DNA from: Sedimentitalea xiamensis | Lineage (GTDB): Bacteria > Pseudomonadota > Alphaproteobacteria > Rhodobacterales > Rhodobacteraceae | Assembly (NCBI RefSeq): GCF_030164465.1 | Contig: NZ_JASNJE010000003.1 | Location: 124,001 to 188,000, forward strand | Reading direction: 5' to 3' | DNA length: 64,000 nucleotides | Shown: in pieces, positions 50,718 to 59,458 of the stretch | How the letters are laid out: each line of letters begins with the position of its first letter | How positions within the stretch are numbered: the first letter of the stretch is position 1 | The notes under the pieces: model-generated | Told to the model about the DNA's origin: nothing | What the model saw: only the letters and a program-made list of their open reading frames with translations | Databases searched by the model: none | Position numbers and translations under genes: made by a program

Positions 50718-51683
50718 CTATCGCGTTTTCCTGGTCGGGCGTGGCGCGGCGGCGCGGCGCAGGCGGTCGTTGATGGCCTTGCCCAGTCCCCGTTCCGGGA
50801 TCGGCGCCACGGCGATCGGCCGGTTCTGCCCGTCCAGCCGATGCAAATGATCGAACAGGTTCGCGGCGGCTTCGGTCAGATCGCCGGTGTTGGACAGGTT
50901 CAGCGTGCAGGCCATGTCGCCAAATCCCAGCAGGATCTCGCCGGGGCGGGCGCTCTGCGCGTTCAGCCGGACGGCGGCGGACGGCGCATAGTGCGACAGA
51001 AGCTGGCCGGGGGCCGAAAGGGCGGCGGACTCGGCGCGATGGCTCAACCGGTGGCCGAGCGCCGACTCTATCCGGTCCTCCGCCAGCCCGCCGGGGCGCA
51101 GAAGTTCCGGGCCGCCGCCCGCAAGGCCGACGATGGTGGATTCAAGGCCGACCGGACAGGCGCCATCGTCGACGATGGCGGCAATGCGCCCATCCAGCCC
51201 CGCCAGCACATGCGCCGCGCTGGTCGGACTGATCCGGCCCGACGGGTTGGCCGAGGGCGCCGCCACCGGGTTGTCGAAAAGCTCCAGGAGCCGGTGCGCC
51301 GCCGGATGGGCCGGAACCCGAATCGCCAGTGTGTCCAGACCGGCCGTCACCAGCGGGCTGATGCCATGCCCGTCCCTGAGCGGCAGAACCAATGTCAGCG
51401 GGCCGGGCCAGAAGGCAATGGCCAGCCGCTCTGCGGAGTCCGACCATTTGACGTAGCGTCGCGCGGTCGCGGCATTGGCCACATGCACGATCAGCGGGTT
51501 GAAACTGGGGCGTCCCTTGGCTTCGTAGACCTTGGCGACTGCCGCGTTCGAACGGGCGTCCGCCCCAAGCCCGTAGACGGTTTCCGTCGGGAATGCGACG
51601 ATTTCGCCCGCTGCCAGCAAGGTTGCGGCGCGGGCCAGATCGGCGTCCGACGCGGTCAGTATTTCCGTGTTCTGTCGGTTCAT
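50718..51683 (-). CDS. tsaC: L-threonylcarbamoyladenylate synthase (Sua5 long form)
   Basis: A 321-residue enzyme that makes threonylcarbamoyl-AMP for the t6A modification of tRNA position 37. The YrdC domain occupies about 12-205 with FPTETVYGLGADARSN, KGRPSFNPLIVH and SANPSGRISPT. A linker with LSHYAPSAAVRLN leads to the C-terminal Sua5 domain (about 230-321), so this is the two-domain form. GTTCTGTC precedes the ATG; no clear ribosome binding site. Confidence 0.94.
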   Translation of the reverse strand: MNRQNTEILTASDADLARAATLLAAGEIVAFPTETVYGLGADARSNAAVAKVYEAKGRPSFNPLIVHVANAATARRYVKWSDSAERLAIAFWPGPLTLVLPLRDGHGISPLVTAGLDTLAIRVPAHPAAHRLLELFDNPVAAPSANPSGRISPTSAAHVLAGLDGRIAAIVDDGACPVGLESTIVGLAGGGPELLRPGGLAEDRIESALGHRLSHRAESAALSAPGQLLSHYAPSAAVRLNAQSARPGEILLGFGDMACTLNLSNTGDLTEAAANLFDHLHRLDGQNRPIAVAPIPERGLGKAINDRLRRAAAPRPTRKTR

Positions 51684-51808
51684 GGCTGTGACGCGGCGTT
51701 TCGGTTGCGTGACGGGGCAGGGTGGTTTGGAATGCGTTCAGAGATTGTCCATAGCGGCGGGTTGGTCCGATGCCAAGCCCGGCCGTTTCACAGCCCAAGA
51801 GGTTCACC

Positions 51809-53515
51809 ATGCCGTATCGTGCGCCCGTTTCAGACTATCAGTTCCTGCTCGATCATGTCGTCGGGTTCGATCAGGTTGCCGCGACGGATCGATTTTCCGA
51901 AGCCAGCCCCGATATGGTCGGCGCCATCCTGACCGAAGCCGGCAAGCTGTGCGAAGAGGTCCTGGCGCCGTTGCAGCGCAATGGCGACCTGCATCCGGCG
52001 CGGCTGGAGAACGGCACGGTGCGCACGTCGCCCGGTTTCGCCGATGGCTGGAAGTCGATTGCCGAAGGCGGCTGGGTCGGCATCAGCGGCGATCCGGAAT
52101 ACGGCGGCATGGGGCTTCCGATGTCGGTGACGACAGCCGTCAACGAGATGATGAGTTCCGCCTGCGTCGCGCTGCAACTTGCGCCGCTGATGAGCCAGGG
52201 CCAGATCGAAGCGCTCGAACATCATGCCAGCGACGAGATCAAGTCGCTCTACCTGCCGAAGCTGATTTCGGGGGAGTGGACCGGGACGATGAACCTGACC
52301 GAACCGCAGGCCGGATCGGATGTCGGCGCCCTGACCTCGCGGGCCGAAGCCAACGGCGACGGGACCTATGCGGTCACGGGGCAGAAGATATTCATCAGCT
52401 GGGGCGATCATGACGTGGCCGAAAATGTCTGTCACCTGGTACTGGCGCGGCTTCCGGACGGGCCTTCGGGCACCAAGGGGATTTCGCTTTTCCTCGTGCC
52501 CAAATGCCTGCCGGACGAAAACGGCAATGCCGGCGTGGCGAACAGCCTCAAGGTCGTATCGCTGGAGCACAAGATGGGCCTGCATGGCTCTCCGACCGCC
52601 GTGATGCAGTATGACGGTGCTACCGGCTGGCTGATCGGACAGGAACACAACGGCATGGCAACCATGTTCACCATGATGAACAACGCGCGCCTCGGCGTCG
52701 GCGGCCAGGGGATCGGCATTGCCGAAGGGGCCTATCAGCATGCCCTGGGCTATGCGCTGGAACGCCGGCAGGGCAAATCCCGGCATGGAAACACCATCGC
52801 GGCCCATGCGGATGTGCGCCGGATGCTGACGACCATGAAGGCCGAGATTTTCGCGGCGCGCGCCATCGCCCTGTCCTGCGCCATCGCCATCGACATGCAG
52901 ACCGCCACGGGCGACGCGGAATGGGCGGCGCGCGCGGCATTCCTGACGCCGATCACCAAGGCGTTCGGAACCGATACCGGCGTCGATCTGGCCAACATGG
53001 GCATCCAGGTGCACGGGGGTATGGGCTTCATCGAGGAATCCGGTGCCGCGCAATATGCGCGGGACGTCCGGGTGACGACGATCTACGAAGGCACCAACGG
53101 CATTCAGGCCATGGACCTCGTCGCCCGCAAGATGATGGACGGCGGCGAGGCGGCCGCCCGTCTGCTGGACGAAATCGAGGCGCATGCGGAAACCGCGCGG
53201 ACCGTGTTCCCGGACATGGCCGAAGCGGTCTGGCAGGCCACGGAATCCCTGCGCGAAGCGACGGAGTGGGTGGCGGCCCAGGACGACATGGACGACCGGT
53301 TTGCGGGGGCAGTGCCTTACCTGCGGGCCTTCGCCCGTGTGCTCGGCGGGCATTTCCACCTGATGGCGGCCCTGGCCGACAAGGGCGGTGCGCGCGAAAA
53401 ACTGGCGCGGTTCTACATCGCCCGTTTGCTGCCGGAACATGCCGGTCTTCTGGTCCATGCGCAAAGCGGGGCCGAAGGATTGTATGCGCTCAGCACCGAA
53501 GAGCTGGTGGCCTGA
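51809..53515 (+). CDS. Acyl-CoA dehydrogenase (long, DmdC-like subgroup)
   Basis: A 568-residue FAD enzyme with the extra N- and C-terminal segments of the longer acyl-CoA dehydrogenases. TEPQAGSDVG (about 169-178) lines the active site, and VHGGMGFIEESGAAQYARDV and TTIYEGTNGIQAMDL (about 400-440) carry the catalytic Glu. The N terminus PYRAPVSDYQFLLDHVVGF and overall plan resemble DmdC, the methylmercaptopropionyl-CoA dehydrogenase of DMSP breakdown in Roseobacters, but DmdC has many paralogues, so the substrate is uncertain. The MBL-fold gene follows after 2 bp. Confidence 0.9.
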   Translation: MPYRAPVSDYQFLLDHVVGFDQVAATDRFSEASPDMVGAILTEAGKLCEEVLAPLQRNGDLHPARLENGTVRTSPGFADGWKSIAEGGWVGISGDPEYGGMGLPMSVTTAVNEMMSSACVALQLAPLMSQGQIEALEHHASDEIKSLYLPKLISGEWTGTMNLTEPQAGSDVGALTSRAEANGDGTYAVTGQKIFISWGDHDVAENVCHLVLARLPDGPSGTKGISLFLVPKCLPDENGNAGVANSLKVVSLEHKMGLHGSPTAVMQYDGATGWLIGQEHNGMATMFTMMNNARLGVGGQGIGIAEGAYQHALGYALERRQGKSRHGNTIAAHADVRRMLTTMKAEIFAARAIALSCAIAIDMQTATGDAEWAARAAFLTPITKAFGTDTGVDLANMGIQVHGGMGFIEESGAAQYARDVRVTTIYEGTNGIQAMDLVARKMMDGGEAAARLLDEIEAHAETARTVFPDMAEAVWQATESLREATEWVAAQDDMDDRFAGAVPYLRAFARVLGGHFHLMAALADKGGAREKLARFYIARLLPEHAGLLVHAQSGAEGLYALSTEELVA

Positions 53516-53517
53516 GC

Positions 53518-54576
53518 ATGGGCGCGGACGTCCCGCCGGTTCTCCGGTATCCCTGGGACGAACCGCCCGAGCGGGGCATGGCGCTGGAAGTCGCGCCCGG
53601 CGTGCTGTGGATGCGTTTGCCGCTGCCGATGAAACTGGATCACGTCAATGTCTACGCGCTGGATGACGGCGACGGCTGGACGCTGATCGACACCGGGTTC
53701 GACACCGGTCTGACGCGGGAGATCTGGACCGGGCTTCTGGCCGGCCCGCTCGCCGGCAAGCCGGTCAGGCGCGTGGTCGTCACGCACCACCACCCCGATC
53801 ACATAGGACTCGCCGGGTGGTTCCAGACCGATCACGGCGCGGAACTCGTCACCACCCGCACCGCCTGGCTGTTCGCGCGGATGCTTCTCCTGGACAACCA
53901 GCCGCGCCCGACGGCCGAGACGCTGGCTTTCTGGCGCCGCGCGGGGATGGACCCGGAGATCTACGCGCAGCGCGCCGAGGAAAAGCCGTTCAACTACGCC
54001 GATATCGTCGCTCCGATGCCGCTGGGGTTTTCTCGCGTCAAGCAGGGCGACGTGATCGAGATGGGCGGACGAACCTGGGATGTGCATATCGGCAACGGGC
54101 ATGCGCCGGAACATGCCACTTTCTGGAGCCGCGAGGACGATCTGGTGATCGCGGGCGATCAGATCCTGTCGTCCATCAGTCCGAACATCGGCGTCTACGC
54201 CACCGAACCCGAGGCCGACCCGCTGGCGGAATGGCTGGAGGCCTGCGAACGGTTCCTGCCGCTGGCCCGCGCGGATCACCTGGTGCTGGGCGGACACAAG
54301 CTGCCATTCACCGGATTGCCGTTTCGGCTGCACCAGTTGATCGAGAACCATCACGGCGGTCTGCGCCGGCTGTTGGAATTCCTGCAACAACCGCACGTGG
54401 CGTCGGACTGCTTTGCCACGCTTTTCAAGCGCCGGATCGGGGCAGGCGAATACGGCCTGGCCCTTGTCGAATCCGTGGCCAACGTGAATCATCTCTACAA
54501 GGCCGGTCTGGTCAGCCGCACACCGCGCGGCGACGGGGCGTGGCTCTATCAGGCCAAGGGCGCGGGCGATGGATGA
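53518..54576 (+). CDS. MBL-fold metallo-hydrolase
   Basis: A 352-residue cytoplasmic metallo-hydrolase. THHHPDHIG (about 84-92), GHAPEH (near 196) and GDQILSS (about 214-220) supply the zinc ligands. A C-terminal winged-helix-like part (about 265-345) is typical of the larger relatives encoded beside acyl-CoA dehydrogenases, which may act as thioesterases or lactonases. It is coupled to the dehydrogenase gene and overlaps the next gene by 8 bp. Confidence 0.88.
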   Translation: MGADVPPVLRYPWDEPPERGMALEVAPGVLWMRLPLPMKLDHVNVYALDDGDGWTLIDTGFDTGLTREIWTGLLAGPLAGKPVRRVVVTHHHPDHIGLAGWFQTDHGAELVTTRTAWLFARMLLLDNQPRPTAETLAFWRRAGMDPEIYAQRAEEKPFNYADIVAPMPLGFSRVKQGDVIEMGGRTWDVHIGNGHAPEHATFWSREDDLVIAGDQILSSISPNIGVYATEPEADPLAEWLEACERFLPLARADHLVLGGHKLPFTGLPFRLHQLIENHHGGLRRLLEFLQQPHVASDCFATLFKRRIGAGEYGLALVESVANVNHLYKAGLVSRTPRGDGAWLYQAKGAGDG

Positions 54577-55021
54577 AGAGATCAGCACGACAGCCGAGGC
54601 CATCGAAGCCGATGCCTTGCCCCGGATGCACGAGGTTCATGCCGATCCGTCCAGATGCGCCGACCCGGACAAGGTGCCCGACCGCCTGAAACAACCGGTG
54701 GCCGGAAAGAGTCCGGCGGAATGGGCCTATGAGCGCCTGATCCTCTATATCCGGAATTTCGAACAGCAACTGGATGCGGAACACGAGGTGGCGATCGCCT
54801 TTGTGGGGGCCGGCGCCGGGGCGCTGCGGATCGAGGGGATGGGGTATTTCGATCCGGACATCGTCACCTTCTACGGGAGCGACGCATCCGGCCTGCGCAC
54901 ACAGCTTGTGCAGCATGTCAGCCAGTTGAGCGTGATGCTGCGCGCCCTTCCGAAACCCCGCGACGACGCCCCCGCGAACCGCATAGGGTTCCGGCTGGCG
55001 GCGGAACTCGAAAAAAACTGA
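54569..55021 (+). CDS. Conserved hypothetical protein (DUF6173-like)
   Basis: A 150-residue soluble protein overlapping the metallo-hydrolase gene by 8 bp. It has an acidic N terminus and a conserved-looking core: SPAEWAYERLILYIRNFEQQ (about 48-67), then EVAIAFVGAGAGALRIEGMG and DIVTFYGSD. It resembles a widespread alphaproteobacterial family of unknown role that I recall as DUF6173; the number should be checked. No catalytic motif visible. Confidence 0.7.
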   Translation: MDEEISTTAEAIEADALPRMHEVHADPSRCADPDKVPDRLKQPVAGKSPAEWAYERLILYIRNFEQQLDAEHEVAIAFVGAGAGALRIEGMGYFDPDIVTFYGSDASGLRTQLVQHVSQLSVMLRALPKPRDDAPANRIGFRLAAELEKN

Positions 55022-55085
55022 CGGGATCTTGCGTCTTGCAAACAGGTTGCGTTCAATGAAGGAACGCAGCCCCGGAGAACGCGAC

Positions 55086-56930
55086 ATGAACTCCCTTTCC
55101 ACCGTCTTGCGTGCGTTTGGCGATGCCTGGTCACGCCGAAGGATGCTTGTCATCGTCTACCTGGTCCTGCGCATCACCATCTACGCGGTTCTGGCCCCGG
55201 TGCTCGGTCTTCTGATCAATCTGGCGGTTTCAATGTCCGATCAGGCGGCGCTGACCGATCAGGACATAGCCGGTTTCCTGTTGACACCCGGTGGTTTCGT
55301 GGCGGCGGTGGCGGTTCTGAGCCTGCTGCTCGTGGTCGAGGTGCTGGGGTTCGCCCTGATGGCCGCGATCTGGCGGGCAGGCGGTCAGGACAGCTTTGTC
55401 ACGGCGCGCACCGCCCTGTTTTCGATTATCAAGCGGATGCGCCACCTGATCCTTTTTGCGGGACTCTTCCTGTTGCGGGTTCTCGCGATGGTCCTGCCCT
55501 TCGTGCTGGCCGGGCTGTTCGTCGCCTGGTGGCTGATGGGTGAGTATGACATCAACTACTATCTGAGCAACCGCCCGCCCGAGGCGATCCGGGCCGCGGT
55601 GCTGATCGGTTTGCTGCTGCTGGCGCTGCTGTTGTGGTTGCTGGCGCGGCTGACAAGCTGGGCGCTGGCTCTGCATCTGGTGGTCTTCGAGGGCACGTCG
55701 CCAATGGCCGCGTTCGGGAAAAGCGCCGAACTGATGGTTGGCGAACGCGGCCGCCTGGCGTGGCGGATCGTGATCTGGTTCGGCATCCGTTTCGGTCTGC
55801 TCGCCCTGCTCGGGCTCGTGTTCGGGCTGGTGCTGAACCTGATCCCTCTGGATCTTCAGTCCGGGCTGAGGACCGTTCTGGCGGTAACGCTCGGGATGTC
55901 GGCGCTCTGGGCGCTGTCCTCTCTGGTGGTTTCGGCGCTTGCGCTCGGGGCGTTGGCGCGCATCGTCGACGGGTTCTTCGACCGGGGCGGGCAGCTCGCG
56001 CCCGTGACGGAACGTGCCGATGCTGGTCTGCGGCGCCGGTTGGTGATCGCCGGGGCGGTCGGGCTTGCGGTCATCGGAATGGGGTTCTGGTCCGGGGCGC
56101 GACTGCTGGACGGGATTTCGACGCGGGATGACGTGACGATCATCGCGCATCGCGGTGCCGCCGGCAGCCGCCCGGAGAACACCCTCGCTTCCGTGCAAAA
56201 AGCGCTGGAGGATGGTGCCGACTGGGTGGAAATCGACGTTCAGGAAACCGCGGATGGCCAGATCGTCGTCGTTCATGACAGCGATTTCATGAAGCTCTCC
56301 GGCGTCGATCTGAAGATCTGGGACGCGACGATGGAGGATCTGGCGCAGATCGACATCGGCGGGTGGTTCGCCCCGGAGTATTCGGACCAGCGCACCCCGC
56401 TGCTGCGCGACGTGCTGGAAATGGCCAAGGGGCGCGCGGGTGTCGTCATCGAACTGAAATTCTATGGACATGACGACCAGCTGGAAGCGCGCGTGGCGGA
56501 GATCGTCGAAGACCTGGGAATGGCGGATCAGATTGCCACCATGTCGCTGAAATACCCGATGGTCCAGAAGATGCGCGACCTGCGTCCGGACTGGCGCACC
56601 GGGGTTCTCGCGGCGACCGCCGTGGGTGATCCTGCCGGCCTGGTCGGGGATTTCGTTGCGGTCAGCGCCGGCCAGGCGAAACCCTGGCTCGCCAGGAGCA
56701 TGCAGGCCGCCGGCAAGGATCTCTACGTTTGGACGGTCAACGATCCGCTGGACATGTCCAAGATGATTTCCATGGGGGCGGACGGGCTGATCACGGACGA
56801 ACCGGCGCTGGCGCGTCAGGTTCTGGAATTCCGCGCGGGGCTGAGCACGCCGGAACGGCTGGTTCTGTGGCTGACCGAGGAACTGGGCCTGTCGCTGAAC
56901 GAACGGGGGTATCGCGATGACTCGCCGTGA
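55086..56930 (+). CDS. Glycerophosphodiester phosphodiesterase with N-terminal membrane domain
   Basis: A 614-residue protein. The first 340 residues form six to eight membrane helices (the membrane domain common in GDPD fusions). The C-terminal TIM barrel (about 355-595) has the catalytic block IIAHRGAAGSRPENTLAS, DWVEIDVQET and VVVHDSDFMKLSG, and ends with YVWTVNDPLDM. It hydrolyses glycerophosphodiesters from lipid turnover to glycerol-3-phosphate, on one face of the inner membrane. The start at 55086 has GGAG 8 nt upstream; in-frame starts at 55029 and 55056 are alternatives. It overlaps a phospholipase-like gene by 14 bp. Confidence 0.87.
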   Translation: MNSLSTVLRAFGDAWSRRRMLVIVYLVLRITIYAVLAPVLGLLINLAVSMSDQAALTDQDIAGFLLTPGGFVAAVAVLSLLLVVEVLGFALMAAIWRAGGQDSFVTARTALFSIIKRMRHLILFAGLFLLRVLAMVLPFVLAGLFVAWWLMGEYDINYYLSNRPPEAIRAAVLIGLLLLALLLWLLARLTSWALALHLVVFEGTSPMAAFGKSAELMVGERGRLAWRIVIWFGIRFGLLALLGLVFGLVLNLIPLDLQSGLRTVLAVTLGMSALWALSSLVVSALALGALARIVDGFFDRGGQLAPVTERADAGLRRRLVIAGAVGLAVIGMGFWSGARLLDGISTRDDVTIIAHRGAAGSRPENTLASVQKALEDGADWVEIDVQETADGQIVVVHDSDFMKLSGVDLKIWDATMEDLAQIDIGGWFAPEYSDQRTPLLRDVLEMAKGRAGVVIELKFYGHDDQLEARVAEIVEDLGMADQIATMSLKYPMVQKMRDLRPDWRTGVLAATAVGDPAGLVGDFVAVSAGQAKPWLARSMQAAGKDLYVWTVNDPLDMSKMISMGADGLITDEPALARQVLEFRAGLSTPERLVLWLTEELGLSLNERGYRDDSP

Positions 56931-57507
56931 CGCCGCTGCCGCGATTTGCGCGGGTGTGCTTTTTTCCGCCGGACTCGCGGCGGCGCAGGACGGGTCCGAA
57001 CCGGGGGGGCTGACCCGGCAGATCGAACTGAGGGCGCATGAAGCCCTGATGGCAAGGATCGCTGAAACGGATACCGGATTGAGCCCCTTTGTCACCGATG
57101 GGTGCAGCGGCGGATTGTCGGACATCTGGAAACTGGTGTCCGGCCAGTTCCCGGATTTTGCTGCGGCGCATAATGACCTGCCGCCGTGGGAAGACTGCTG
57201 CGTGGCGCATGACCGGGTCTATCACGATGCAGGAAAGGCCACCTCCGCGGCTGACAGCTACGCGGCCCGCCTGCTGGCCGACGAAGAGCTTCGGCTTTGC
57301 GTCATCCGGACGGGCGGCACCCGCAAGGATGACGTCGCCGCGTATTACGATGTCGATCCGGCGCGGGTCATGAACGCCTATCAAGTGATCGCCGACGCCA
57401 TGAAACTCGCCGTGCGATTTGGCGGTGCGCCCTGTTCCGGCCTGTCCTGGCGGTGGGGATACGGCTATCCCGACTGTTCGATCCTGAACTGGTCGACGAA
57501 GGAGTGA
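56917..57507 (+). CDS. Secreted phospholipase-A2-like protein
   Basis: A 196-residue periplasmic protein with a signal peptide (TRRDAAAAICAGVLFSAGLAAA). The mature part has a calcium-loop-like DGCSGG (61-66) and the catalytic helix CCVAHDRVYHDAG (94-106), where His98-Asp99 and Tyr102 match the C-C-x-x-H-D-x-x-Y signature of phospholipase A2. Two further Cys at about 124 and 168 may form disulfides. Overlap with the glycerophosphodiesterase gene suggests a joint phospholipid-recycling unit: deacylation, then headgroup removal. Family-level call by motif only. Confidence 0.72.
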   Translation: MTRRDAAAAICAGVLFSAGLAAAQDGSEPGGLTRQIELRAHEALMARIAETDTGLSPFVTDGCSGGLSDIWKLVSGQFPDFAAAHNDLPPWEDCCVAHDRVYHDAGKATSAADSYAARLLADEELRLCVIRTGGTRKDDVAAYYDVDPARVMNAYQVIADAMKLAVRFGGAPCSGLSWRWGYGYPDCSILNWSTKE

Positions 57508-57600
57508 TCGCATTTGGCGCCCTGTGCGCCATTGACGTGGTGACAGCGATTTGCGAATGCGCTATCTGAACTGAAACTCTTGCGAACGGGACCCGTTGAA

Positions 57601-57735
57601 ATGGCAGATCACAAGCACGGCGAAATGGACATCAAGGCGCAGACGGAGACTTTCGAAGGCTTCATGAAGTTCGTCACTTGGACCGTCGTTGTCATCCTCG
57701 GCGTCCTGGTTTTCCTCGCGATCTTCGCACGCTGA
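57601..57735 (+). CDS. aa3-type cytochrome c oxidase subunit IV
   Basis: A 44-residue inner-membrane protein with a polar N terminus (ADHKHGEMDIKAQTETFEGF) and one membrane helix (VTWTVVVILGVLVFLAIF). It is the small fourth subunit known from Rhodobacter and Paracoccus aa3 oxidases, where it is not essential for activity. The gene stands apart from the other oxidase genes, as is usual. Confidence 0.9.
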   Translation: MADHKHGEMDIKAQTETFEGFMKFVTWTVVVILGVLVFLAIFAR

Positions 57736-57748
57736 TCGAATCCGGCAA

Positions 57749-58357
57749 ATGTTGCGTGTTTTCGGGGTTCTCGCGGCCGGGCTGGTCGTCGCCGGTTGCG
57801 CGACGCAGCAGCCCAATGCCGATGACGAAACGATCCGGGCGTATTCCTACCGGGATTCCGGTCCGCCGTCCCTGACGCTCTACACGATGATCAACAACCG
57901 GTCGGGCGAAGGCGCGCATACGGCCCTGATGATCAACGCCTCCGAACGCGTGATATTCGATCCGGCGGGGTCTTTTTATTCAGACGTGACGCCGGAACGG
58001 GACGACGTGTTGTTCGGGATCACGCCCTATATCGAACGCGCCTATCGCAGCGCCCATGCGCGCAGCACCTATCACGTGGTCAGCCAGACTGTCGAAGTGT
58101 CGCCGGAACAGGCGGAAACCGCCTACAGGCTGGCCCTGTCCAACGGTGCGGTTCCGGGCGCGTTCTGCACCAGCGCAACGTCCAGGCTGCTGGCCGGGGT
58201 TCCGGGATTTGAAACGATCGACAGCGTGCTCTATCCGAAAAAGCTGATGGATCAGTTCGAACAGGTTCCCGGCGTGCGGACCAGCCGCTATTACGAAGAC
58301 GACAGCCCCGACCTGAAACTGGCGCTGGCCGAAGGCAACGCGGCGCTAGCCGACTAG
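57749..58357 (+). CDS. Lipoprotein, conserved hypothetical
   Basis: A 202-residue protein. The signal peptide LRVFGVLAAGLVVAGC ends in lipobox VAGC, so Cys17 should be acylated. The mature part SLTLYTMINNRSGEGAHTAL (about 41-60), VIFDPAGSFYSDV and SNGAVPGAFCTSATSRLLAG suggests a small amidase/peptidase-like fold of the NlpC or DUF4105 sort, with a His and a Cys, but I cannot place it surely. The start is ATG 57749. Its end overlaps azlD by 12 bp (convergent). Confidence 0.78.
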   Translation: MLRVFGVLAAGLVVAGCATQQPNADDETIRAYSYRDSGPPSLTLYTMINNRSGEGAHTALMINASERVIFDPAGSFYSDVTPERDDVLFGITPYIERAYRSAHARSTYHVVSQTVEVSPEQAETAYRLALSNGAVPGAFCTSATSRLLAGVPGFETIDSVLYPKKLMDQFEQVPGVRTSRYYEDDSPDLKLALAEGNAALAD

Positions 58358-58690
58358 ATACAGCAGCGCGTATAGCGTTCCGGCCCCGGCCAGGATGGCC
58401 GCGATCACGTTCTTGGTGATCAGGCCCACGATCAGCGTCATCGCCGCCGCCGCCATGCGCGGCCCGTCCGGCTGTCCTCCGGTCGCGGTGGGCCAGATGA
58501 CCAGCGGCGTGACCAGCGCGGGCAGGATCGCCACCGCAGTGTACCGCAGGTGCCGCATCAGCCAGCCTGGCATCGTGCGACTGCCAACCAGCCCGATAAA
58601 GACGAACCGCAGGGCGAAACTGCCGACGGCAAGGCCGATGATGACCGTCCACAGGGTCGTCTGGTCGAATTGTTGCACAGCGGCGGTCAT
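58346..58690 (-). CDS. azlD: Branched-chain amino acid exporter small subunit (AzlD)
   Basis: A 114-residue membrane protein with three to four helices (WTVIIGLAVGSFALRFVFIG; YTAVAILPALVTPLVIW; MAAAAMTLIVGLITKNVIAA). It pairs with AzlC to export branched-chain amino acids or analogues. Overlaps the azlC stop by 4 bp. A long frame further upstream is the azlC shadow. Confidence 0.9.
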   Translation of the reverse strand: MTAAVQQFDQTTLWTVIIGLAVGSFALRFVFIGLVGSRTMPGWLMRHLRYTAVAILPALVTPLVIWPTATGGQPDGPRMAAAAMTLIVGLITKNVIAAILAGAGTLYALLYLVG

Positions 58691-59403
58691 GTCGTTGCTT
58701 CCCGGTGGGTCATCGCCAGTTCGATCCGCGCCCCGACCACCATCCCGGCGAACCCGGCGACCAGCAGCCCGAGGTTGAAGGGAATGCCCGCCGCGAGGAT
58801 TGCCACCACGATCGATGTGATCGCGGCAGCCAAATGCGCGGCGGTGCGCAGCATCGGGGCGATCATCGCCAGGAAGGCGATCGGAAGCGCGAAGTCCAGC
58901 GCCCAGCTTTCCGGGATCCGCGCGCCCATCACGGCGCCCACATAGGTCGCAAGACACCAGACCGGCGCGATCAGCCCGTTGGTGCCGGCGAAATAGGCCA
59001 TCCGCTGCGGCACCGTCATGGCGGTGTCGGTTTCGAACTGGACGATGGACAGGGCATAGGATTGATCGACCGTGAAATAGGCCGCGATGGCCCTTTGCCA
59101 CAGCGGCGCGGCCCCGAGATAGGGGGTCATCGACGCCGAATACATCGCGACACGCAGGTTGACCGCCAGGGCCGAGACCAGAACGATGAGCGTCGGCGCG
59201 TTCTCCTGCATCAGTTGCAGGGCGGTGAACTGCGCCGCTCCGGCAAATACCGTCACCGTGAAGGTCATCGTTTCCACGAGCTTCAGACCCGCCTCGGCGG
59301 CCAGGACGCCGAACAGCATTCCGAAGGGACCGGCGACCAGGATGAATGGCGCGCTGTCCCGGATGCCTTTCCAGAAATACGATTTCGGTGTGGTGGAAGC
59401 CAT
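58687..59403 (-). CDS. azlC: Branched-chain amino acid permease large subunit (AzlC)
   Basis: A 238-residue inner-membrane protein. KGIRDSAPFILVAGPFGMLFG (N terminus), FAGAAQFTALQLM and MYSASMTPYLG are typical of the AzlC family. The AzlCD pair is an exporter of valine, leucine or isoleucine. Divergent from fdhD by 55 bp (16 bp if fdhD uses its earlier GTG). Confidence 0.9.
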   Translation of the reverse strand: MASTTPKSYFWKGIRDSAPFILVAGPFGMLFGVLAAEAGLKLVETMTFTVTVFAGAAQFTALQLMQENAPTLIVLVSALAVNLRVAMYSASMTPYLGAAPLWQRAIAAYFTVDQSYALSIVQFETDTAMTVPQRMAYFAGTNGLIAPVWCLATYVGAVMGARIPESWALDFALPIAFLAMIAPMLRTAAHLAAAITSIVVAILAAGIPFNLGLLVAGFAGMVVGARIELAMTHREATT

Positions 59404-59458
59404 GCGTTGCTCCTAGACTGTGCCCGCCCGCACTAGCGATGATTGGAAAGGGTTGCAA

